From Amphimedon queenslandica (taxonomy: Eukaryota; Porifera; Demospongiae; Haplosclerida; Niphatidae), in NCBI RefSeq assembly GCF_000090795.2, contig NW_003546253.1, forward strand, positions 515,728 to 579,727: 64,000 nt of DNA, read 5' to 3'. The notes beneath the pieces are model-generated. The model made no database searches and was not told where the DNA came from. It worked only from the letters and a program-made list of their open reading frames with translations. Positions 42,020-51,640 of this stretch are shown piece after piece. Position 1 is the first letter of the stretch. Each line of letters begins with the position of its first letter. The translations under genes and the position numbers were made by a program.

Positions 42020-43400
42020 ATGGCTGATGGCCAGTTACCGTCCATCGAAGCAGGAGGTATTGTCTTTCTTTTTTGTTTCTAATCTATCCAATGGCTTGCC
42101 CTACAGATCGCTCGGTTCGAAGGAGAGTGGACGAGGACATTCACCGTCACCTTATAGCTGGTTTTCATCCAATCGATCCGGTTGGTGGAGGAGGGCACAA
42201 CATGAAACCACCATCCCTCGGACATGTATGTGGGGAGAGTTGTGGAGTCTACTCACACGAATCTCACTCACTCTATATCTTTCTTCTTTCCTCCCCCCTC
42301 TCTCTCTCTCTCTCTGTAGCATGGAGAAGTTCGTGTAAAGTTTNNNNNNNNNNNNNNNNNNNNNNNNNNNNNNNNNNNNNNNNNNNNNNNNNNNNNNNNN
42401 NNNNNNNNNNNNNNNNNNNNNNNNNNNNNNNNNNNNNNNNNNNNNNNNNNNNNNNNNNNNNNNNNNNNNNNNNNNNNNNNCTAGGTGATGAAAAAAGGTA
42501 TTTGTGCATACATCTACAATTCTCTCTCTCTATCTCTCCAGTCCTCTTGACATGAAGTCTGTTTTGTTTTGCTTATTACAGTATAGTTATGGTGAAGAAG
42601 CCAGTAAGTCTCGAAAAGCTCCAGGAAATTGTAACCAAGAGATTTGGTGCATCATACATATACTGGTATAATACTGAGGTATGGAAAATAGAAGATAACA
42701 GACATACACACACATATGTACTCTCTCTCTTTTCTATGTTTATGTTTCACTTTATTTCTTCCTTCCTTACTCAAATGTTATCTACTCCTTTTCTCCCTTC
42801 CCCCTCTCTCTCTCCTCTCCCTTCTCTCTCTCCCTCCCTCTCTCTCTCTCTCTCCCTCTCTCTCTCTCTCTCCCCCTCTCTCCCTTCTCTCTCTCTCTTC
42901 TCTCTCTCTCTCTCCCTTCTCTCTCTCCCTCCCTCTCTCTCTCTCTCCCCCTCTCTCCCTTCTCTCTCTTTCTTTTCTCTCTCTCTCCCTTCTCTCTCTC
43001 CCTTCTCTCTCTCCCTTCTCTCTCTCTCTCCCCCTCTCTCCCTTCTCTCTCTCCCCCTCTCTCCCTTCTCTCTCTCCCTTCTCTCTCTCCCTTCTCTTTC
43101 TCCCTCCCTCTCTCCCTTTCCCCCTCTCTCCCTCCCTCTCTCTCTCTCCCCCTCTCTCCCTTCTCTCTCTCCCTTCTCTCTCTCCCTCTCTCTCTTAATC
43201 CTTATCCAACACACAGACTAGGACCATCAGTGGGCTATCAACACAGAATGAATTAGATTTTGCTCTTTCCATATACGAGAGATTCACTGGCATCACCAGC
43301 CTACGTGTTGTTCTCTCCCGTCAACCAGTCACCATCACAGCCCCACCCACTGATGTGTTAAGCTCCGCCTCTCCCACTCCCGATAATGTAAGTGGAAGAA

Positions 43401-43454
<54 letters not shown>

Positions 43455-46400
43455 ACGTACATGCATGTTTTGCATTTTCTATTTTCTTATAAATACAAAC
43501 TGTAAAGCTGTTACATGGATACAGTAGCTGCCAATGTGTTGGTTATTTTATTGTGTGATCTGTTTACCATTTATTATTTATTTTCCTGTATCTCAATCTT
43601 CCATCTCCTTTATAGTTAAAGGAACAAGTGGCAAAATTCACTCAAAGGTAATTAATTATTGTTATTACAAGCCACACCTTTTATTGCCTGTATCCTAGGT
43701 CCCAATCAGAGCCGTACTTTATGCGTAATACTACCGAAGGTTTTCGGGAAAGCCCCGACATGTATTTCCACACTTATCACGGCTTTAGGAACATCCCCGA
43801 AGAGCCTTCTAGAAGGGACTCTCCTCCACCTGGTTTTATTGACGAGCCCTCTACACCAGTGCCTCTTGATATTGGGGGAAAGGTATGGAAATATTAATAA
43901 TAAAATATAATAATAATAATGATTTATATGTTAACAGCACTGTAGAGAGATTAGCAATATACATTATCTACAGTAGATAGTGTATATTTTTATTGTCTTT
44001 CCTTAGTTGTAGAGTAAAAAAAAGATAAGATGATATCTTAATATGTTTTTATTTGTTTTACTATATAAACCAGAGCCCATTGAGTCACATTGTAATATAC
44101 ATGTACATGTATACCTATAAATGTACATGTTCCTGTATTACTTTTCATTTGGACAGGAAGACCCTACCATCCTTTACTATAATAACTGTAATGTATTATA
44201 TGGTATATACATGTATGTACATGTACATGTATGTACATGTATGTCAACTTGATGTGTCTAGTATTGCAATAGTTTAAACAAACATTTTGATTAAGTGCCC
44301 TCTTGTGCCAAAATTGTTTTCTAATTAACGAGCACTTCTTCCTCTAATAGGAAGGAGGTAAATTCATTCCCGAGGTTGAAGATGATGATCTCGATAATGC
44401 ATCCCCAGCCTCAATCCCTTCTACTTTGGACATGTCATTCATTTCCGAGGAGAACCTCTCGATTACAGGTGAGGTAGCCCTAGCTCCTTCTTTCCTGGTC
44501 ATATTGCCGGGGAATATTAATGAAATTTTTGAATAAAAAAATTTTACGCCACTTTTTATTCTTTTTAGGTGTAGACGGTTTACTGAGGCATCATGAATAT
44601 TCACTATATGATGACAGTTAGCTTTCTCTTTAGTCTCTTATTTTTTTTCAAGTTCTACTATCTTCTACTTTTTTAATTGTAATCTTACTTTATAATTTAT
44701 TTCAATTGTAGAAGAACACGGAGCCGAATCATTGACAAGAACATACCCAAGAGAGAAGAGTTACTCAATGGGGGAGCTTCCATCCCACACTCATAAAGCT
44801 AGTAAGACCATGATCATGAATTACATGATTCCACATTATTACTTCATTTTAAAATAATTAGAATTATGTGCATTTGTTGTATGATTAGTCCTAATTTTTT
44901 ATCTCCAATTCCTACTTACGCATAATTATTATTTATTATTTTTTTGCTTACTATTATTATTATTTATTATTTTTTAGTGTATGGAACTTATCCATTGAAT
45001 CCTCCTCCCAAGCTCCACCCACCTTTATCGTCGCATTATCATCACAAAATGGTTCCAGGGAGCTCTGACAGTCGGAGGTTACAAGATTCTGAGCTCCCGA
45101 TACAGAAGTTAGCATCACTGACTGTGTCCCACAAAAGTAAGGATCATATACATGTGGTCTACCTCAAGACAGCTTTTTATTGTGGGTGCCTAATTTTAGC
45201 ATGTTTAGCAAGGGATCTTTATTAAAAATAAGCAAATGAATTATTAACATCAATAATAGTAATAGAGCCAGTCTTTTAACAAAATCAAAAGTGCTATAAT
45301 TCACTAGTAATACATGCTCGCAACTGAAGTGTAGAATTTTACTTTTCTTTATGTAGTAACAGCCCCAGCAAGATGGAGTAAAGGAAGACTATTGGGTACA
45401 GGAGCATTTGGACAGGTACTCTCCGTTAATGGCCACCATTTTGTTTTTATTAAGTTTTCTCTTGTGTGTGTCTGTGCAGGTCTTTTTATGTACTGATTTA
45501 GATACACAGATGGACATGGCAGTCAAAGTGGTTGATATTGATCACATTGAGAATATCAAGCCGTCACTTGATTCGCTTAAAATGAGCAAAGAAGTCCGTT
45601 CGTTTGAAACTGAAGTCCAGCTGCTTAAGAATATACACCACGAGAGGGTCGTGGGATACTACGGAACTGAAAGGAGAGAAGGGAAATTATTTATTTTTAT
45701 GGAATACCTAGCAGGAGTGAGTACATGTATACTGGGAAACTTTAAAATTAGTATATTTTTAAAATGGCCATAACTTGAAAAATTTTAAGCTGGAATCAGC
45801 TCAAACTTTCTACAGAGCATAAGGACATCAATATGTATCAGAAAATGTAATAAAAATTGGGGGTGATTTTGGAGCCATTTTTTGGAAAAAACCATGGGCT
45901 ATAGCCTTGGGTATTTTTCGGAAATTGGCCTATTTTTTAAAATGGCCATAACTCGAAAAATTTGAGTCAGAATCAGCTCAAACTTTCTACAGAGCATAAA
46001 GACATCAATATGTATCAGAAAATGTAATAAAAATTGGGGATGATTTCGGAGCCATTTTTTGGAAAAAACCATGGGCTATAGCCTTGGGTATTTTTTGGAA
46101 ATTGGCCTATTTTTTTAAATGGTCATAACTTGAAAAATTTTAGACGGAATCAGCTCAAACTTTCTACATAGCATAAGGGCATCAATATGTATTGAAAAAT
46201 GTAATGAAAATTGCGATGATTTTTATTCTTATTTTTTGCGTCTAGGGTTCAATATATCAACATTTAAAGAACACAGGAGCACTGAGTGAGGCACTTACTA
46301 GAAAATACACAAGACAGATACTGGAAGGAGTAGCATTTCTTCATGGAATGAAAATAGTTCACAGAGACATCAAAGGTAAGGGAGAAAGAGAGCAGAGAGA

Positions 46401-46952
46401 GTTTACATGTGTGTCATGGTTTTGCAGGTGCTAATATCCTAAGAGATTCAAATGGCAATGTTAAATTGGCTGATTTTGGTGCCTCAAAAAGACTACAAAC
46501 GATCAGAAGTGGAATTGGGAGTGTTCATGGAACTCCTTACTGGATGGCACCTGAAGTCATCAAGGGCGATGACCCATACACTTTCAAAGCAGATATATGG
46601 TTAGAGAGAAAAAGAAAGAAAGGTTATTGATTTAACTGTTCTTATTTACCAGGAGCGTCGGAGCTACTGTTGTTGAAATGTTAAAGTGTCGCCCTCCGTG
46701 GTCGGACTTTGAGCCGACGGCGGCCATGTTTAAAATAGTTATGAACGACACAAAGCCAGACCTTCCTCCCCACTGCTCAGAGCAGGCACACAACTTCATT
46801 GAGCTCTGCTTCATCAAGTAATGATAGTATCAGTAATAATTGAATGTACAATTTAAATATAATTTGTTTTATTTTTTAGAGATAAAAATGAAAGACCGTC
46901 AGCAATGGACTTATTGAGCCATTCCTTTTGCTCAGTTTTTCCGAACACTTAA
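42020..46952 (+). CDS. MAP3K2/3-like: MEKK2/3-type MAP kinase kinase kinase with PB1 domain
   Basis: An upstream kinase of MAP2Ks such as MEK5 and MKK4/7. The start [12 protein letters not shown] joins [20 protein letters not shown]. The PB1 domain begins HGEVRVKF (42320-42343), is broken by the N run, and resumes with GDEKR (about 42487), [20 protein letters not shown] (42582-42679) and [21 protein letters not shown] Ser/Pro-rich linker of several exons follows (about 43618-45135). The kinase domain has the Gly-rich loop [15 protein letters not shown], catalytic Lys in [49 protein letters not shown] (DFG), [20 protein letters not shown] and ends near [12 protein letters not shown]. The intron at 45719-46245 carries the ~178-bp repeat, and the intron at 42680-43217 is a pyrimidine tract. 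The match to MEKK2/3 is clear across PB1 and kinase; one sponge gene probably corresponds to both vertebrate paralogues. Confidence 0.93.
42344..42480. other. Assembly gap (137 N)
   Basis: A run of 137 unknown bases within the PB1-coding part of the MAP3K gene. The flanking coding fragments (HGEVRVKF and GDEKR) would be only a few residues apart in related PB1 domains. Confidence 1.
42783..43198. repeat. Long CT/CCT polypyrimidine tract
   Basis: About 415 bp of almost pure pyrimidine (TCTCTCTCCCT variants) ends near the acceptor before the PB1 exon at about 43217. Higher-order repetition of blocks such as CTCTCTCCCTTCTCTCTC is visible. It fills most of one MAP3K intron. Confidence 0.95.
43399..43453. 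repeat. ATT trinucleotide repeat in MAP3K intron
   Basis: About eighteen uninterrupted TTA/ATT units. Confidence 0.9.
45750..46215. repeat. ~178-bp intronic repeat, about 2.6 copies
   Basis: Tandem copies in the intron that splits the MAP3K kinase domain, with GGCCATAACTTGAAAAATTT, AGCATAAGGACATCAATATG and CCATGGGCTATAGCCTTGGG. The orientation is the same as at 280-1070. Confidence 0.92.
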
Positions 46953-47204
46953 TATTATTATTATTATTGTTATTTTTTCATTGTAAGTATTCTTATTCTT
47001 ATTATTATTACTATTATTATTATTATTGATATTGTTGTCATACATTATTCTTTTCTTCTTTTTTTAATCATTTTTTTTCTTGTAATTTGTTTCTTATTGA
47101 AGAACCTAAAAATAGTGAAAACAAAATAATTGTCAAATTTGATTGCCAAAGTAATGGGAGAAAGCTTGTAGCAGTAGCAGAAAAGGAATTAAGATACTGT
47201 AGCT

Positions 47205-49775
47205 TTAGCACAGAGGCTTACCAATTAAACAAATAAGTTTTTCTGTGTTCATCTCTTCTTCAGTAAGCACTGGCCAATACGTGACAGTTGATTTCAGTTC
47301 AATTGGAACAGTTGTCTCATCTTCTAAAGCAATTGGGATCATGCACCTTGTTCTAGTTCTCTGCAGTCTATCCAGTGTGCTATGTAACTCCATCATACAG
47401 TATTCACTGTTCACAAAATTTCTTGTAAAAACAAAAATGACTTTTCTGCTCTCGTTCACAGCGTCATTGATGTTATCTGTGATAGTTTTGCCTCCAATGA
47501 AATCCGAATGGTGCCAGAATATCTTGTACCCTCTCTCCTCTAGTACTTGCTTTATGTGTCTTATTACAAATTCCTCTGCTTCTGTGTGATAGCTTAGAAA
47601 AGCATCCCATTGAAAGCCTTCATCTGCAGGTCATGAAATCAAGACGATACTTTCAAATCATTTCACTTACATGGAGGTTCTTTTGTTCTGGCGTATCTTG
47701 TTGCTTTATAGCAACGCAGTAATGCTGTTACTGCTGTCATAATAATAACGATTATTATTATTGCCGCTATCAGTGATACTGCTCCTATTGCTAAACTGCT
47801 TGACGGGCCTAGAGTCATAACAATTAGCTATAATTGGATTTTTTAAATCTTACTTTTTCTTTTTGTTGCTGTCACTTCAACTTGACGCACCACATCCAAA
47901 TGTGAGCACTGATACTGGCCAATCGTCCAGTCTGACACTAATATCTCAACTGTACTGATCCATGAACAATTCTTACGCCCATTACTAGTAGAGTTAATGA
48001 TTTCACAATCTTCATTGTCGTTTAATTTACACCAAACCGGAGGAGCATCATGAGGTGTACTATTGACCATGCAGGACAAAACTAATAGAGATCCATTTTC
48101 ACCCACAGCTCTTTGAGTTGGTGATACTGTAAGACTAATGTTCTCACTGCTTAGCTTATGACATGCTGTGCAATTTGAGTAACGAAAGGTATAATAGTAA
48201 TTAATGTACTGATGATGTATGCTTACCTTGTAAGTCAATATCAAGACTGTGGACTTTGTTCAACCCATAGCTACAATAGTAAGATCCAGCAAGAGACACA
48301 GAAAAGTTAGAGATGATCAGTGTGGAGTTCCACAAACACTTTCTGTCATCGTATCTGTATCTAATGCTATAAGATGGTCCAGGCTTTAGGGTAGGTATCC
48401 TAGTGGGTCTTGTTTCATAAAACGATTTAAAAAACCAGTTTGGTGGCTGGTTATGCACAGCATTGAAGGCAATGCATGTGATACTAATAGTTGATTTGAT
48501 TGGATATGTCAGCTCATTGCTAGCAGTTTTAATATAACCATCAGTGTCAGTAGAACCATCACAAACTATAAGAAGCAAAGGATTCAATACATATACTAAA
48601 TACAGTGCTAACTTTTAGCAAAGAGTCTGAATGTGGCTCCATTTATGTAGCAGTGTTGACCTAAATAGTTTTCAGCACAGCATGTATAAAATCCATTCAT
48701 ATACTCCTGCCAGTTCTGTATAGTCCAAGTCTTATTTAGACTATTGACATCAAATTCTAATTCCGTTGGTAATGATAGTTCTTTGCTTCGATCGATATCA
48801 TTGTATCTATGCCACACAAAGTGAGGGCGAGGATTACCTTCTATAGGACATGATAGTCTAATGGGGCCGGACACATAAACATCAGGACTTGAGCCAAACT
48901 TTATTGAATAAGGGGGAACTACAGAGTGGGATATGATATATAGTTATAGGGAAACCTTTAAAATGCATTGTACAAACAGTTGTGAATGCAACCAATTGAG
49001 GCACTTATTCACTTACTGGTAACATTAATCTTATAGTTAGCTTCTATTCTTCCATCAATGGTGCATGAGATTGATGCCATTTGGTCTCTTGTCTGCAAAT
49101 TGAGAGTCAGAAATGACACCGTTTGAATAGTTTCTATAGATCCTTCAAACGGTCGAATTATGGTATACGTGAAGTTTCTTGTAGGATCACCAGATGAGCC
49201 ACAAGGAATAGTGAGGGACTGGTTGATTTCTCTGCTGCAGATAAAAGTCTGGTCAACACCACTTTGGGTGCAGTAACCTGAAAGATGATAAATACCTCAA
49301 CTCCTCCTGCTGAGGTTAGCCTCAGTCCACCTCTGAGGTGGGAACTAGCACTTGAACAAAGTGATAATGCCATTAGGAGTTTTGGTAAAAGCAACAACAA
49401 GAATAGGCAGTCTTATCTGACATTTGCTTTTCTAATATTGCTGCATACTGCAGTGATATGTATAGTGGGTGTTTTCAAAGGTCATAAAACGATGTCAGCA
49501 TTGATATTGCTGCAATTAAAGCATTTGCAATGTTACAGCAAATTTAGCCAGCATATAATAGCAAGTCTGATTACATTACTGTTGCATAGTTTATGAGGTA
49601 CAGCTCTTAGTGCAGATCATTGAACAAAGCAACAAATAAAGCTTGAAGCAAGCATGCTTCATCAGGCATTTTGTGTAGCAATCAATAATCCAGCTACTAT
49701 ACATTTTATTGACTTACTTTGAGAATTTGTCTTTGCAAGCAATTGATAGCAAAAGAGAGCAAACAACAGAAACAT
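47205..49775 (-). CDS. Ig-domain TIR receptor (IgTIR/IL-1R-TLR-like)
   Basis: A single-pass receptor. The signal peptide MFLLFALFCYQLLAKTNSQ is encoded at about 49719-49775, then four extracellular exons each carry an Ig-like module with paired Cys and a closing YxCxx motif: about 49016-49277 (CTQSG...SISCTIDG), 48612-48922 (IRLSCPIEGNPRPHFVWHRY, GFYTCCAENY), 48230-48566 (ISITCIAFNAV, SYYCSYGLN) and about 47848-48180 (LVLSCMVNS, GQYQCSHLD). A transmembrane helix follows (AAIIIIVIIMTAVTALL, near 47700-47800). The cytosolic TIR domain at 47205-47622 starts FQWDAFLSYHTEAEEFV (box 1), has HHSDFIGGKTITDNI where box 2 is usual, and later VIFVFTRNFVNSEYCMMELH. Sponges are known to have IgTIR receptors that may signal through MyD88; Amphimedon has two described. 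The ligand is unknown. Box 2 lacks the usual RDxxPG residues. Confidence 0.87.
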
Positions 49776-49868
49776 CTTGAGCAGCTCCAAAAATTATATT
49801 ATTCACAATTGTGGGTGTGTCACTCAACTAATTAAAAATTCATGGGTGTGTAGAGGGTTTGGTTTAAA
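49776..49868. promoter_or_regulatory. 93-bp divergent promoter of IgTIR and PNPO
   Basis: Start codons point apart with only 93 bp between, including GTGGGTGTG (about 49811) and ATGGGTGTG (about 49843) repeats. The promoters must overlap. Confidence 0.5.
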
Positions 49869-50594
49869 ATGCTCTCAAGATTTGTGGCGAACTTTTGCTA
49901 CAGGAGATCCATAAAACTAATGTCTAGCGGTCCAGCAAGCCCAGTTAAAGACTTATACAGTCAAAGAACACCTTATGAGAGTCAAATTTTGTCTGAGGAG
50001 AGCCTAGTGTCTAAGGATGACCCCCTGGCTGTATTTCACTCTTGGTTCCTAGCTGCTTCCCAATGTACAGAAATAAAGGAAGCCAATGCAGTCTGTCTGG
50101 CCACCTGTTCTCTCTCAGGTCAACCATCTTGTAGGATGCTACTGATGAAGCACTATAGTGGCGAAGGCTTCAAATTCTTTACCAACTATCAGAGTCGTAA
50201 AGGTCAGGACTTGAGTGAGAACCCTAATGCAAGCCTTCTCTTTTATTGGGCTCCTCTTCACAGGCAGGTGAGGATAGAGGGAGTCGTTTCGAAACTAGCT
50301 GAAGACGAATCAGCTGTATATTTCAACTCTAGACCCATCTCAAGTCAAATCAGTGCCGTAGTTAGTCAGCAGAGCTCAGAAGTTAACTCTAGGGCTGAAT
50401 TGGAAGAAGAACATCAAAAAATTACAGAGAAATGCGAGAAGGGAATCCCTCTGTCTAAGCCTGAGGATTGGGGAGGGTTTGTCCTAGTGCCAAATTATTA
50501 TGAGTTTTGGCAGGGACACAGTAACAGACTTCATGACAGGATCTGCTTCAAGAGAAGAGGAGAGATTTGGAAGCTTGCAAGACTAGCTCCGTAG
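49869..50594 (+). CDS. PNPO: Pyridoxamine 5'-phosphate oxidase
   Basis: A 241-residue intronless frame. PNPO is an FMN flavoenzyme making pyridoxal 5'-phosphate from pyridoxine- or pyridoxamine-phosphate. FMN/substrate blocks are intact: CRMLLMKHYSGEGFKFFTNY, SRKGQDLSENPNASLLFYW, LHRQVRIEGVVSKL, FNSRPISSQISAVVS and FWQGHSNRLHDRICF, and the protein ends with the family hallmark RLAP. An Arg-rich, basic stretch at the N-terminus (MLSRFVANFCYRRSIKLMSS) could be a mitochondrial presequence, but a start at the internal MSSGP (49920) is an alternative. The linker between RRGEIW and LARLAP is shorter than in vertebrate PNPO. Its tandem neighbour is a diverged paralogue. Confidence 0.93.
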   Translation: MLSRFVANFCYRRSIKLMSSGPASPVKDLYSQRTPYESQILSEESLVSKDDPLAVFHSWFLAASQCTEIKEANAVCLATCSLSGQPSCRMLLMKHYSGEGFKFFTNYQSRKGQDLSENPNASLLFYWAPLHRQVRIEGVVSKLAEDESAVYFNSRPISSQISAVVSQQSSEVNSRAELEEEHQKITEKCEKGIPLSKPEDWGGFVLVPNYYEFWQGHSNRLHDRICFKRRGEIWKLARLAP

Positions 50595-50751
50595 AATTGA
50601 ACTAATGCATGCATTCATTTCAATCTCATTTTAGTGTAAAGAATTGAGCATGAGCTAAGTTAATTTGGGTGGAGCTCATTGGTTTTTGCTAATCATATTT
50701 TCAGCATTAGTTTTTTAAAGTTTGCAATTTGCACTTTTGCTGAGCATAAAA

Positions 50752-51414
50752 ATGGCCGACCATGAGCACCACCATCACGGAGAAGAGGGACACGGTGACT
50801 GTAGTGATGCGCCTCCTTTCACAGAAAACGACCTAGTAAGCAAGACAGACCCTTTCCCTCAAATGAAGGCATGGGAGGAAGAAGGGAAATCTGATGAGTT
50901 CCCGTTAAGAACTCTCAGCACAGTCTCAGAGGATGGGATGCCTTCCTCTCGTTATATTGGTCTTGTCATCACTGACAGTGGTATCAAATTCATGACATGT
51001 GACAAGAGTAACAAAGCAAACGAGTTCAGCTCAAACCCTAAGGCGTGTGCATTGTTTTATTGGCCCTCCCTGGACAGGCAAATGATAGTCAAGGGCAGGG
51101 TGGAGAAACTCCCTCGGGAAGAGTTCCTTGAGATGTATAAGTTTTGTCCGTCACGCGATTGCCAGGTGACGGTAAATATGGGAGATCAGGACGAAGTTCT
51201 GAGCGGATACGAGGAGCTGATGGAAAGGCGCAGGGAGACTGAGGCTAAGTTTAAAGGTGTGGAGCCACTCCCTCCTCCTGATTCTTGGCAGTGCTATATC
51301 CTCCAGCCGACTTACTTTGAGTTTTATCAGGGCCATCACAACTGGCAGTCTGACAGGATTGTCTTTACACAGAGCCCTGATTCCACGTGGTCTGTCAAAC
51401 GGTTCCTTCCTTAA
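50752..51414 (+). CDS. PNPO-like split-barrel flavoprotein, diverged paralogue
   Basis: A 220-residue intronless frame 157 bp downstream of PNPO. The fold is shared: SRYIGLVITDSGIKFMTCDK, FSSNPKACALFYWPSLDRQM, IVKGRVEKLP and FEFYQGHHNWQSDRIVF line up with PNPO. Two substrate-site segments differ. The SRPxSSQ motif is CPSRDCQVTV here, and the NRLHDR motif, which contacts the phosphate and pyridine ring in PNPO, is NWQSDR. The C-terminus ends KRFLP in place of RLAP. The N-terminus is His-rich (HEHHHHGEEGH). FMN binding is plausible but PNPO activity is doubtful. Similar PNPO-like proteins exist in other invertebrates, as far as I recall; its real substrate is unknown. Confidence 0.8.
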   Translation: MADHEHHHHGEEGHGDCSDAPPFTENDLVSKTDPFPQMKAWEEEGKSDEFPLRTLSTVSEDGMPSSRYIGLVITDSGIKFMTCDKSNKANEFSSNPKACALFYWPSLDRQMIVKGRVEKLPREEFLEMYKFCPSRDCQVTVNMGDQDEVLSGYEELMERRRETEAKFKGVEPLPPPDSWQCYILQPTYFEFYQGHHNWQSDRIVFTQSPDSTWSVKRFLP

Positions 51415-51594
51415 CTTTGATTGCAATCATTCATTCATTCATTTAGATCTACTACTATCTACTAACTTCATTTTTGTTACTTCAGTTATTCTGTACTTGT
51501 GATTTCTTTAGTTTTTTTGCAAAACTAATAATTTTATTTCTGATTTTTGATAATTGTTAAAATTAGTTGATTAATTATTTTAGCCACACCTTCA

Positions 51595-51640
51595 TGTATC
51601 ACGTGATCTTCCCGCCTATTTGGCGGGAAATAGTAGAAAA
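51595..51640 (+). promoter_or_regulatory. Proximal promoter of USP37-like gene: E-box and paired E2F-like sites
   Basis: TCACGTGA (51599-51606) is followed by inverted E2F-like sites, TTCCCGCC (51609-51616) and GGCGGGAAA (51622-51630), ending 10 bp before the ATG. The two halves form a dyad with a 5-bp spacer. Confidence 0.6.

Noticed and set aside
42589-43221. Open frame rich in Ser/Leu/Pro on the plus strand
   Set aside because: It spans a CT-only tract. The first part belongs to a MAP3K exon that ends near 42679; the rest is intron.
49285-49596. Plus-strand 103-residue hydrophobic frame inside the Ig-TIR gene
   Set aside because: It is antisense to the first intron and first Ig exon of the receptor, with no splice sites or homology.
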